DNA of 64,000 bases. Origin: Canna indica (taxonomy: Eukaryota > Streptophyta > Magnoliopsida > Zingiberales > Cannaceae). The DNA lies in NCBI GenBank assembly GCA_034359265.1, contig CP136890.1:95629501-95693500 (forward strand), written 5' to 3'. Within the stretch, counting starts at the first letter, position 1. Each line of letters starts with the position of its first letter. The position numbers were made by a program, and so were the translations under genes. Below the pieces are notes generated by a model. It did not search any database, was not told the DNA's origin, and worked only from the letters and a program-made list of their open reading frames with translations. Below are positions 48,791 through 60,935 of the stretch, one piece after another.

Positions 48791-51700
48791 CTAAATATAT
48801 ATACAAATATCCCTAACTACGTACTTGCAGAAGTCCTTCAGTCCTTCCCTGACTTTACTAAGAACAATATGATTAACTGGAGGCAACGGTGGCGGCGATG
48901 CAGATCGATTACTCTACCCGTCCTCGACGTGCTTACGGTGGCACGTCCGGCCGGCGGGCTTGCTAGGCTTCCGCCCGCCCCCTAGCTCAGTGTACGACTT
49001 CCACATCATCTTCCTGCATCACCTGGCAGAGGAGGAGACCATGCACCCAAACCCTTACCTCACCACGAGCTCTCTTCCAAAGTTAGAAAGCAAAGTAGTG
49101 ATGGCGTCTCCTACTTCAGCGAAACGGCGGTCATCTGCGGCTTCCTTGGTTGCTTCACGAGGTTAATGTAGGGGCGCCTCGAACACGAAAAGACCAAAAC
49201 GCCCCTCTATGCATATGACGTGAACGGTGCAGAACGGCGGTGTCGGGGCCGCAGAGGAGGATGGAATAGTCCGATCGCATGTTAAATTTTGTGACCGTCG
49301 GATGGAGATCGAAGGGAGGTAGAAGGGGGCGAGGACGGTGGTATAAGAATAGAGAGAGACGGAGAAAGGGACGGCTGGGATTGGCGGGACCAGAGGCGAA
49401 CAGGCTGTTGTCACAATCGGGCGCTCCTCGTATCTTTGTGGCCCCTTTGAAGGAATCGTGACCGTCCGATGTGTCGGAGCGCCGCGCAGAGTCAATTCGA
49501 TGTACTTGGATGTCAATTATTCGACACAAGACATAGAGGTGTTCCTGTTCATTTGGAAGAGGCTTTATTCTCCAAGGGATTTAATTCTCTATTATTGGCA
49601 TTTACATTACATCATTAAATATTAATTAATTAATGGGTTAGATGCATCAACCATCCATTTCCAATCATCAATATATTGAAAACCTTTTAAGTAATGATCT
49701 GATCTATATTGTCTTGTCCCGATGTTCATGATTGACGTTTATTGATGCTTCAATAAGCATCATCATTAGCTAAGACAAAGCTTTATTAATTATTAATTAA
49801 TGGGTTTATGTGTTGATGATGATGATGCTTATATAAATACCACCAAATTAAGGTTAGAATCTTTGCGTACTAATTAATTAATTAATTAATTAATAATTTA
49901 TCGCATCGATTTTATACATTAACCTAACCTGATTTTTTCTGGTTGATGTTGACCAGGAGCAGCTGATCGAATATTATTCTCAATCATGAAAACGACTCGT
50001 GTCTTACATTCTTTGGCCCCTCAAATAATTATTATTAATTATATAATCAATTTATTCTGCTTATATGATTAATTCACAATTAAATTGGAGTAAATTAATG
50101 CAAGAATCATTTTGCACGCATTATTGCATCAATATAATAAGTTGAAGCACTCATTATACTCATCAAGTAGTCATGCAAGTTTTGAGAAATTAGTTAATTA
50201 ATTTAATGTTTTTCGAATAACAACAAATTAATTAAATGTACACCGTCAATGTACTTTGACATTTTTAAAGATAAATAATTACGAATATTTTATCATTTAT
50301 TAGCTTATTCTAATTAAGGTTTTGTCTCCCATTTGGATGTCCATGTGATATATTTTATTCTCGTGCATGCTTGCATTGAGATTCCATTTGCATTATACCG
50401 CAATGCACGTAGGTACTTGTGTAAAAAGAAAACCCTAATTAGCTTACATTTACTTTATTAAATAATATATTATATTACTGTATGTTCTTGCCCGAAAATA
50501 ATCTATCAGGCACCGTAGCTCTTATGGTGTTGGGTCGATAGGTATCGGAGCGTCACTCCTCGCCGTGTTAAAATCTCTATGTAGCGGGGGAACGTTGCTG
50601 CTAGATTGTTGTTATATGTAGTAGTGTTTGACTGACTCCGAGGTACCTATCATGATGGGGAAGGTAATTAAGACTTATTCGATCACACGATGAACGTCAA
50701 ATGTTCTTGTCTGAAGTCCGGAGTGATGCGGGTCCGCGGGTCTTGGTCTGGTGCTGCTACGGTGGGGGACCTACAAAAATACTCCGACACTCAAGTAAGA
50801 AAAAAAATTCAGATGTGCATTGTGCTTTGTTTATAGTGTTGTTTAGGGATGTCTCGGGGCAATGATGTCTCCTTGAATCGCGTGGGGATTTGTCCTCAAC
50901 CGAAGATGTCATACTCATTACCGTTGAATCCATAATAATTAATGAAGAATATGAGTATCCTTGTATGATCGGATGGAGCTCTTGGCTAAATTATAATTGG
51001 CTTGACTTGAGTTTACTTTATGAGTGTGAACGCTTATGGGCCTTGATTTGATCAAACCAAAGCTAGTCCAGTTCAATGTATGATGTGGTTGAATTGCCAA
51101 ATTATTCCTATATTATTAATTAAGAAATTAAATTCCTAGATTCTCACCAAATCACTTAATTTTCTTATTTTTATAGTTTTACAATTATACAAATTAGTAT
51201 ACAATATATAACCTACAAGCTAAACACTGCACTAAGTTAATTAACACATGACCTCTTCACTGTCACTAGCTGCAGAATTATTGCAATATAATTTTGGACA
51301 CCTGCAGCAGACAATTAACATTATCTGCAATAAATAATCACTTAAGAAATTAACAATATGCAATGATAGTGAATTGTTTATTCTTTAAAAAGCTCTACCA
51401 ACCAACAAAGACATCCTAAATTTGATTGAAATTATTGACATGCCCCTGGGGCAGGTGATCTATGGCAGGGAACCAGGGAGGCTCTACTTGGGGATGAAGA
51501 ACCACTGCAGCACTGCACATGCATACATCCTCATTTATTGCACATCAACACATAACTGGTGCCTTTTCATGTCCTCTATTTCACTCATTTTTTGTCACTA
51601 TTTCCCTTTCCATTAACCATATATATCTCATTATCTCCTCATCCTTACTGAAATTTGTAAATATTATACAATTCAGCGGTGTGAATTGATTACTTGTATT

Positions 51701-51908
51701 AATGATAATTAATTTAGGGACAGTCTGCATGGTGGGGACCAAGCTGGACTTTCAGAATTATTTACAAGAGGACATGCATGATGAGAATTAGGAATCAGTC
51801 TAAAATATTTTGGGGTCAAAATCTTGTCAGTGTTTGGGGTCCAAACTTAGGGTTTCTGGCATGCCTACCTGTCAGGCTGCCATTGGAGATCCTTGATTTA
51901 ATTGGTGC
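48791..51908. other. CIPK 5' region and gene-free stretch
   Basis: 48791 to about 49500 is GC-richer and is probably the CIPK promoter and 5' untranslated region. From 49530 the sequence is AT-rich. At 50508-50790 a GC-richer block (TCGGAGCGTCACTCC ... ACTCCGACACTCAAG) looks like a fragment of a repetitive element, but I cannot place it in a class. Confidence 0.4.
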
Positions 51909-52655
51909 AGATTTGACAGAGTTGGGGGTGAGGCAATTAGAACCGGTTGTTAATGATACAACTCATTCAAGTATGTATCTAATTAGATGCGGTTGAATTG
52001 AATTGCGGATATACATGTTGACCCACAGCTAGCTTAGTCGTTAGGCATTTAGGCATGTAGAATTTTAATTAAGTGATGCGAGCAAATGAAAATTGTGGCT
52101 AAACTTGCTTCACTAAATATTTATTAAGCGTTACTATAAAATTAGCAACTAATATGCGACAACAAAGTAGCCGTTGCAAATGTAACGAAATTGATACGAT
52201 AAATAAAAGAGAGATTTTCTTCGTAACATAGATTTGATTATATTCATGACAGTTCATTAACTCCATCAATATAAACAATTGGACGGAGTTAATATAAACA
52301 ATATTAACTCCGTCAAGATTTGACAGAGTGGGGGTGAAGCAATTAAAACTGGTTGCTTTCATGATTAATATATACAATTGGACGGAATTGGAGGTTAATA
52401 ATACAACTCATTCAAGTATGTATCTAATTAGATGCGGTTGAATTGAATTGCGGATATATATATGTCGACCCACCGCTAGCTTAGTGGTTAGGCATTTAGG
52501 TATGTAGAGTTTTAATTAAGTGATGCCAGCAAATGAAAATTGTGGCCAAACTTGTTTCATTAAATGTTTATTAAGCGTTACTAGAAAATTAACAGCTAAT
52601 ATGCGACAATAGAGTAGTTGTTGCAAATGTAACGAAATTACGATGGTAAATAAAA
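51909..52655. repeat. direct duplication, two diverged copies of about 300-340 bp
   Basis: Copy 1 (about 51909-52207) and copy 2 (about 52316-52655) share AGATTTGACAGAG at the start, then CTCATTCAAGTATGTATCTA, TTAGATGCGGTTGAATTGAA, GCTAGCTTAGT(C/G)GTTAGGCA, TTATTAAGCGTTACTA and TGCAAATGTAACGAAATT. Copy 2 has about 30 extra bases near its start, also related to the spacer (ACAATTGGACGGA). The GCTAGCTTAGTGGTTAGGC block resembles a tRNA A-box. Confidence 0.88.
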
Positions 52656-53643
52656 TGATGTCACGAAAGAGCGAGCGTTGGTACTACCGCTACCAATATT
52701 ATAATTGGCGACATCATTGTAATGGACTAGCAATGACAAGCAACTATTTCCTCTGTGCATGGATGATTTATTGTCGGCACAAGTTATCACGAATATCACA
52801 TTTTCATCACTTTAGTGCGACTCGTCCTAATTTTTCAATTTTCGATTGGTTGCATTCTCTCTATTGCTCAATCTCGTTGCTCATTAGCATAATCGACTTC
52901 ACCGCAGCCTAGTAGCTCCCTATGCGTCGCTATCACCATCAACATTATCATTATGACTGCAATCTTTGCCAATCTAGCCAGATGTTTCATTACAATTTCA
53001 TTCTTTTGGATTATTCTACTTGTGTTTTTTCTTTTTTTCTCGCTTATCTTTGTTCAAAAACCCACGGCTGATAATTAGCTTCACTTTTAGAAAAAAATAA
53101 TAATTTCTAACTAAAGGCTCATAAATTTGGGCACAATCAATTACTAATTTACTTGATAAATAAACATTCTTATGCAATATTGAATGGGTTGATGTTTTTA
53201 TGTAAATGCATATTGAGTCAATACAACTTAGTAATTAAAATTCATTTTGAATTTATTTGGTCAGAAGCAATATGCATAAAACATGAAACATGTAGGTTAT
53301 ATATAAAGATATGATATATATATATATATAATTTATATATTATGGATCTATTTAATTTTCACATAAACTACCTTCCACACGTACCATATCAATCCACATT
53401 CTATATACACCATAAAAGTCTATAACATGGAGGTATGGGCATGAAATAACAATCAAGGTATGGCCAATATGTACACATGCTGACATGCATGAGGTAATAC
53501 ATTAATTAATAATTATATAACTATCAAGTTACTAAAAACAATCATAAAAAATGGAAAAGAATAATTGATTTTAATAAAAACAAAATAATCATTTTGATTG
53601 GTGAATATATAAATGAGATCAAATATAGAGAATATAAAACAAA
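52656..53643. other. gene-free AT-rich stretch
   Basis: I see no gene. There is a short (AT)n run at about 53314-53332. Confidence 0.4.
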
Positions 53644-54147
53644 ACAGTAGATTTGGAAATAGAGATGGCAATGGATCGATTAACCATATTTTTGAGGGTT
53701 AACCGAAATCGAAACCGATTTCCAAACCCGCTAATCGAAATCGAAACCGGTCGGTTTCGAAAGCCTAATCCGAAATTGAAACCGGCTCAGTTTCGATTAT
53801 CTGCGGATAATCGAAATCGAATTTTTCGGTTCGGATAAAACCGATTATCTATTTACTAATCGGTTAATCGATAGTAAACGAATAATCGATTCAAAGATTA
53901 ATAATAAAATTGATTTCGGATACCGGTTAACTGTAAAAAACCGATAGTAAACGAATAATCGATTCAAAGATTAATAACAAAATCAATTTCGGATATCGAT
54001 TAACCACAAAAAATCGATAATCAAAATCGAATATATAATCGATTTCGGTTATCGGTTAACCGCGACCCGATAACCAAAATTGAACCGATTTTAAACAGTT
54101 TGTAGTTTTTATTATCCGAAATTAAAATCGAATCATAAATCTACTGT
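53644..54147. mobile_element. non-autonomous element rich in CGATTAACCG motifs
   Basis: ACAGTAGATTT at 53644-53654 is exactly inverted at 54137-54147 (AAATCTACTGT). The interior is filled with AACCGAAATCGAAACCG and GGATATCGATTAACC motifs. It includes a 72-bp tandem duplication (about 53870-53941 and 53942-54010) that shares GTAAACGAATAATCGATTCA and AAGATTAATAA. The style is that of the hAT MITEs in this window, but AGAGATGGCAATGG near the left end has no mirrored copy, so the class stays open. Confidence 0.6.
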
Positions 54148-54690
54148 CCAAAACCAAATTTTACTCCTGAGTTTTTATACTACATTATTACTGACTGATG
54201 ATGCATGCATGCATCCATGCCATCTCATGGGAATCTTGTGGTCATGTGTCAGGGCGCGGATTAATTATTTGGCATGCCATGTGACCGGGAACTTAAACGA
54301 CAGGTCGCGGTTGCTCCAAGTGCCATGCGGGCCCCGCATCGTATAAATCCCCAGTGGTTTTTATGTGATGCCTGGAGCTAATTTTGTCGTGGGGCTGATT
54401 CTGATTTGACGTTAATTCAAGATATTATTTATTAATTATAATGCACGGGATCTTGACGCCACCGTGGACAAAGCACGTGGAATCTGGTTTGGGATCCTGG
54501 AAATTTGCTTCTGGGACACGTGTTGTGTTTTGATTGACTCGCCGTATATAGGTATAGGATATGAATGGCTGATCTTAGAGTTAGAGAAGATATATATATA
54601 TATATATATAATCGTATGCATAATTAATTAGGCTCGATTATTGAGGCAATAATGCGTGTATTATATTTTGGGTTGCAGAGATGTATCACT
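54148..54690. promoter_or_regulatory. promoter-like island with RY and G-box motifs, no gene seen
   Basis: CATGCATGCATG-type RY repeats (about 54204), a TATA-like GTATAAATCC (about 54342), CACGTG at 54474-54479 and the palindrome ACACGTGT at 54516-54523 occur in less AT-rich DNA. RY and G-box/ABRE motifs are typical of seed and abscisic-acid responsive promoters. No coding frame follows on either strand, so it may be a relic or chance. Confidence 0.25.
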
Positions 54691-54780
54691 ACAACAAAGT
54701 CGTGTGTCATCGGCGGAAAAATTTCGACCCCAACTAAAAGCGTCGAAACGGAAAAAAAACTAAAAAGAATTAAAAATTAC
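54688..54780. mobile_element. CACTA-like terminal fragment
   Basis: CACTACAACAAAG followed by CGTGTGTCATCGGCGGAAAA and GTCGAAACGG looks like the start of a CACTA transposon (CACTACAA terminus plus GC-richer subterminal repeats). I see no body or second terminus within reach. Confidence 0.4.
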
Positions 54781-57700
54781 ATGTACATTTCCAGAATAAT
54801 AGATTTTTGATTAATTTTGTTTCTTATATGTCATATGATTAATTTTCAAAATTCTTCAAGTATTTTTAGGTAATAATGGTGCTTAATTTTTTAAAAATAT
54901 ATATTAAATATAGGTCCAATGGCTGCGCACGGGGTGTTCTTTTTAATCCAGTATCATTGTTAAGTAGGGCTTAAATTGTTGGGCTAAAATGTAAATATAG
55001 AAGACTAATGGGCCAAAATGGATCATGAGCTGTAAGCTTTCTTAATTACAAAAACATTTTTAAAAAACAAAGACAAAAATTGAGATAATTATATCATTAT
55101 TACTTATTACTTATTGTTTGAATTTTATTTATTTATTTTTTGACAAGGGGAACAATGAAACTGCCAAAGTACGGGTCTTCTGATTGATATGAAACTTAAC
55201 TTCTACCACAAAATTACACTTCTATGAATAAAATTAACATATGTATTTTTTTTTTAAAATAGCCAAGTGTGAGTACTATAGTTAATGATAACATATTGTA
55301 TGTTATTTAGAGATTTATGATTCGATTTTTAGTATGATCATCGTTTATTGTAATTTTCTATCTTTGTTAAAAGAAAAAAAAATATTTATCAAAAATACCA
55401 AAATATTCGATTGACAAGATGCTAATTCATGGAAAATTGCTTACATATTTGATTAACAAAAATTAAATTTTATTTTAAATTAATATTTTAACATACATAG
55501 ATAAAATATAATATATTTATATATATATATATATAATATAGTAGTTTATTATATATGAAAATTTAATTTTTATTCATAGTTAATTTAAAAATAATAATCA
55601 TGTAATGTATTTCAAAAATAAAAATAAAAAAAAATTAAAAACTCATGAATTATCTAATTTTGTAATACGACAACATAGAGTATAAATTCGATATTAAAAG
55701 CAAATATAAAAATAAGATAGCTCTTTTTTTCTTCTTTTTTTCCCTGTAATGCAACGAAGAAGTGTAAAAAGTTATGTCAAGAAAATAAGACATATGTTAT
55801 CTACTTCCTACGCATCGTAGAAAGTTATGTCAACAAAATAATATACGTGAAAAATGAGAATAAAAAAGAATCACATCAAGACCCAATTTTTATAGGGTTC
55901 TATATAATATTTTGTTTATATTCACGAGTATACCAAAACTACAACCAAATAGTTAGGCTTGTAGTTCCTAAATGTGATTACCCCCGCAATAATATATTTA
56001 CGAGGAGATTAGAGCAAATCAATTATACATAATTATATAAAAAAGTATGGTCCTGTAGAGTATAGATCATTAGTCCAATTCAAATATCTAACTTAAAATT
56101 AAGTAGGCAAGATATAATAATGTGGAAAAGAGATCATTTAATTATCTCAAGAGTGAGATGTAAATATATTGGGCAAATTTAATAAAAAACTAATGTGAAT
56201 GAACCCTTGCGGCATGGATATCACAAGAAAATCTTGATCGCGGATTTAGTCAACACACATTTAGGGGGCGTTTAGTTGTCCGCAAGTATAAATACTATAA
56301 CTCTAGTTACAGTATTTAGATAATAAATTTGTTTGGTTGGCTACAAAAGCGTTTTGCAACATTTACTAGTTGCAACTTGTATTTCTAATATTATTTGAAG
56401 GCTGCAAATAAAATTGCAGCTCAAAAAATTCGTAATACAAGATTGCGGGCTGCAAATATAATAATTTAAGTATTGAAAAATAATTAATTTTAGCGACTTA
56501 GAGTCGTCATATGGAGACGAGATAAATATCAAAGTTGTAGATTTTCGCGCGCTGAACGTGATGGTAGTATCGAATTTTAGATCTGATATCGTTTGATATA
56601 TTATTTTATATTTTTAGTATTATACAATAATTAAAAAATACTAATTTATTTTGATAAATAATTAAATAATATAAAATATATTTTACTAAGGGGTGATTTA
56701 GAATATAAAATAATAATATTATTGGTCGAATTGATTCTATTGTAACTGATCAATTATTATTGGAGGATAAAATGATATATTTACCCTTTTACCTCTATTT
56801 GACTAACATCTTCGTGCCTCCAATGGGTCATGCTTGAGTCGGCCCAGTCCCGAGTCCGATCAAGCCCGTTGCCAATCAGGACGTGTTTGGCACGACTCGA
56901 ATTCCTAAAGGGGCAGCCCATCCCGGCACGGGGTCGCCGCTTCGGGCTCGAGCCGATCTTAGGCTATAAGGCCGGGTCAGACTTACATCCCCTGGGCCAA
57001 CACGATAATGTGTGCCCCGATCATGATTTTATCGTGTCAGACTATCAGACTAGCTAGGTTTGATAAATTGTGTCGGACCTAAATTTTTAGCTTGGTCCGA
57101 AAAAAATTCGTGCCCACCTGATTCAAAAATAACAATTCGTCCTGGCCCAAAAACACCAATCCAGCACGACACGAGAAATAATGGGTCAACACGACTCGAC
57201 CCATTTAGCCAAATACCACTAAAAATATTTAAATTGGATTTAAACCTGATAATTAACGGATTTTAAATCCGCTAATATTCGATCCGAAGTGTTTATCGGG
57301 CTATGGCCAGGCCGACCCGATAACACTTGGTCCGACCCGACACGATAAGGGATTAGGCCTTATCGGGTCGGCCCGATAACGGCCCAAACCCATTTTTTTT
57401 CGTGCTAGGCCAGGCCAAAATCTATCTGCCACCCCTATATCAGATCGGGCCAAAATTATTATAGTAGATACAAATATGCAAGTTGCAAGTGTAATTGTAA
57501 CTTTCATTTGCGATCAATCAAACGCTTGCAAATAGAAGTTGTAATTTTACTTTCGGGTAACCAAACAGTAGATTACAAATTTTATTCGCGAATATTTAAT
57601 TTTGCATGCAAATATTTTTTACAGCATTTGCACCTGGGGCAACCAAATGCGCCTTAATTCATTACCAAGATACACAATATTGTTATCGATGGATAACCCA

Positions 57701-58762
57701 GCAACATAGATGTCATTCACACGTAATATATATTGCAAAAGTCAATTTTGAGAGCCTCCAATTTTGACTCGCGCTTGGCGATGGCCAAATACAGCACACA
57801 TATTTCTTCGTCAAATAGTCACTAGCTAAATTGATACACAGAGAACTATTGTTCGTCAATCTCGTTCTAATTAAGAACCTTTTTAATACATATTTGATCA
57901 GAATGATCAAATCCAATTTAATACCATTAACTTGATTAAGTAATCGTAGTCTCCTTGTAATCATTTTCCTTAAGTTCATTTCTGAAAACTCAAGTATCAA
58001 TTAATGTACTCATCAATCATATATTTATCTTTAACTTTTGACGTGGGGTTAATTTTACTGAAGATTAATTAACCGACGCAATTAATTAAATAGGCAAGAC
58101 ACGAGGTTGTTGGAATTGACCGAGTTGAACGGGGAACTCGACCACTGTGAACTTGAACCAGCACGCCGGTCCAACCCATCTTAATCCACGTGGAAGAAAG
58201 TCGACCCGTTCTCCTTCGTGTTCATCGATTCCTCTTTGACTCGTGGAATCGTACCACCTACAAGCTGTTAGTTTTAGGTTACGACAACAAGGATTATATA
58301 ATATTGGCATGTCGGATGAAGATAAATTTGCACTTAAGATTAGACGTGCTAACTAATTAATCAATTAATTATTTAATTATAAGCTAGATATGAGACACGT
58401 GTGAAGTCTCCAACTTAATCAACTTTATGCCCACCTTCATTTCATATTTGCGATGAGATTTGGTTATAATAATCAAAATAATTAATTCAAGGAGAAGTGA
58501 AAAATAATGTCGACTAAATTCAATTCAATGCAAAACAATTAATGAAGTCAACTTCACATGTCTCTTTCATCAACTACTAACTATCTAATTGCTGTCGATC
58601 ACATGGACATGGCAGCTTCCTCGAAGGTGCTGCTAAAGTTGCAAGATCATTATATATTTGATAATTAATTAGTGAACAAAATAATAATTCACCACTAGAC
58701 CGGCCAAAAGTAGCACAATTATAGTGCATCCTCAAATTAAAGCACAATTATATCTCTTTATC

Positions 58763-58765
<3 letters not shown>
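54781..58765. other. gene-free stretch with possible MITEs
   Basis: AT-rich DNA. About 56260-57655 may be one large Harbinger/hAT-like element: it starts TTAGGGGGCGTTTAGTTG and ends CAACCAAATGCGCCTTAA, roughly inverted. Inside it, 56815-57445 is full of GGCCCGATAACG, CGGGTCGGCC and TGCCACCCCTA motifs, which look like a second, hAT-type repeat inserted into the first. No coding frame is supportable. Confidence 0.4.

Positions 58766-58859
<94 letters not shown>
58766..58859. repeat. (AT)n microsatellite, about 94 bp
   Basis: An almost pure TA/AT run immediately abutting the MITE at 58860. The exact length is likely to vary among individuals and assemblies. Confidence 0.97.
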
Positions 58860-58861
<2 letters not shown>

Positions 58862-59146
58862 TAAATTATACTGATCTCCCCTGAGATTTAGTGAAATTAT
58901 ATTGATCTTCCCTCTATTTGTAATTTTATCTTATAACCTCCTTGAGTTTTGTAAAAGATTACACAAATCTCCCCTATTACGAAATAAGATTACACAAACT
59001 TCTCCTGAGTTTTGTAAATTATTACACAGACCTCCCCTAAAATAATTACTTAAAGATTACTCAGGGGTGGTGATTGTAACCTGGATAAATAGAAGGGGGT
59101 CAGTATAATTTCATTAAACCTCAGGAAAGCTAAGTGTAATTTATCC
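58860..59146. mobile_element. MITE with inverted ends
   Basis: GGTAAATTATACTGATCTCC on the left mirrors the right end, which reads ...AAGTGTAATTTATCC. Matching continues inward (CCTGAG(A/G)TTTA(G/A)TGAAATTATA). It is flanked by TATA on both sides within AT-rich DNA, so the target duplication could be TA but cannot be measured. Non-coding. Confidence 0.8.
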
Positions 59147-60183
59147 TATATATATTGATCAGTACTACTTCAAATTAAACTTTCAAAAGATAGATTCACT
59201 ATAGTTTATGATGCTTCTATAATTTTTCAATTTTCTAAAATTTGAATCCAACTTAGAGTTTGACTTTGGAACTTGACTTAGATTGAGAATTTGAATCCAA
59301 ATTGGATATGATTGGATAAATTGGTTGGTCCTATTCAATTTTCAAAATATTAACTATCTGCAGCTGTATTCCAAAGTTAGTCCATGATTCCCAATTAGGG
59401 AGAATCATTATTATAAAAAATAGGTAAGCTGATATCACTACTAGAAATTGAGTCTTCAGCAACGGCTATCAGTAACGGCCGCTCAAGTCGTTGCTATTTG
59501 CAACGACATTCTTACGGTCGCCCAAGCCGTTGCAGATATGTTGTATCTGCAACGACTTTCTAACAGACATGCAAGCCGTTGCTGATAATTTTAATTATCA
59601 GCAACAATTTGCTAACGGACAAGTGAGTCGTTGCTGATGATAACTTATCAGCAACGGCTTTCTAACGAGCGAGTGAGCCGTTGCTGATAATTTTATATAG
59701 GTCGCAGATTGCGCCCGCCCCTTCTTCCTCCTCATGCTGCAGCCGCCTCCTCCTCCCGCCTCTCACCGCCGCTGTCGACGCCGACGCCGTCGAGCTGCCG
59801 CTATCATCCGTCCTTGACCGCCGATTTCAGGTATTCCTCGCCGCCCGGCCTTCTCTTCCCGTTGCGGCCGGCGGAAAATCCGGTCAAAACCCTATTTTTA
59901 GGGTTTCTGCCGACGGCGGACGGCCGATGGCCGCCGCCGGAAATCGTAGTTTTAGATTTATTTATTTAATTGTTAATTAATTATTTAATTAATTATTTAA
60001 TTTATTAGATTAATTTTTAGGGTTTAGATTAATTTTTGGAGTTTATATTAATTTTTAGTTTAATTTAGTTAGATTAATATTTAATAATGGTAGGTTAATT
60101 ATTTAAATTAATGAAAATGATGTAGATTAATATTAATTAATTAGTTAAAATATTGTTAATTAGTTCAAAGTTGTCATCAGTGG

Positions 60184-60318
60184 ACTCACGTCGGAATTGT
60201 CCACTTCGGACGCGCGTCGAAATCGTCCACTTCGGACGCGCGCCGGAATAGTTCATTTTGGACTCCCGCCGGAATCGTCTAATTTGGACTCGTGTCGGAA
60301 TTGTCCAATATGGACTCG
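60184..60318. repeat. tandem repeat of about 29 bp, five diverged units, in the CACTA element
   Basis: The units follow the pattern CGGAAT(T/C)GTCCACTTCGGAC plus GCGC or similar; later units are more diverged. They are spaced about 28-30 bases apart. Confidence 0.75.
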
Positions 60319-60526
60319 AACTTACTCGAAAAATTTAGAAAATAATCATCCATCCGACGAGTTGATATATTTCACGTACGCATCGACGAGTCGAATATGA
60401 TTTAGCAAAACCTTAGATCCATTTGGGGATTGTATCTTCGTGTAAAAGAAGTAGATGATCTTTTATACGACGTACAATTCTTGAATTACCCCTGATTGGA
60501 TAATTTGGGGATATAGTTATTTGTAC

Positions 60527-60690
60527 TGCACTTACGTTTTTCTTTTAACCGTTAACTAATTATTCTAAATTTCGGCAGCATCTCTCTTGTTCTTCGATAC
60601 GCGCCCAGATGATATGCGTATTCGAAGAACTATAGGGAGATGCTGCCGAAATTTAGAATGAAGTTAGCGGTTAAAAAAGTACTTAGTGCA
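60527..60690. repeat. long hairpin (arms about 75 bp, loop about 14 bp) in the CACTA element
   Basis: The arms TTCGGCAGCATCTCTCTTGT and GGGAGATGCTGCCGAA, TTCTTCGATACGC and GCGTATTCGAAGAA, TTTTAACCG and CGGTTAAAA, and TGCACTTA and TAGTGCA pair in order around GCCCAGATGATAT. Mismatches are few. An RNA from either strand would fold into a long stem. Confidence 0.9.
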
Positions 60691-60935
60691 ATATAAATAA
60701 CATAAATCCCGAATGGAATAGGACAATCTCACCTAAATGCATTAACCAAAGAAAATGTCATTGATTGATAGAATCATGTCGGCTGATCGAAGTTGGATGT
60801 ACCGACGTCTTGATCGTGGAGCTTTAACGAATGAGTTTTGATTAAGCGTAACGTACTTCCTAAATTTCGCCTATTCGAATCGGAATTTCGTTAGCATCGG
60901 TGATCAAATCCAATGTCCGTGCCGCATTTATTTGA

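Noticed and set aside
48561..48806. Upstream overlapping frame starting just before the CIPK ATG
   Set aside because: Its first codon is TTG, not ATG, so it is not a plausible upstream reading frame.
47382..48985. Long plus-strand frames (272 and 243 codons) opposite the CIPK gene
   Set aside because: They are shadows of a GC-rich minus-strand gene whose third positions rarely form stops on the other strand; their translations match no family.
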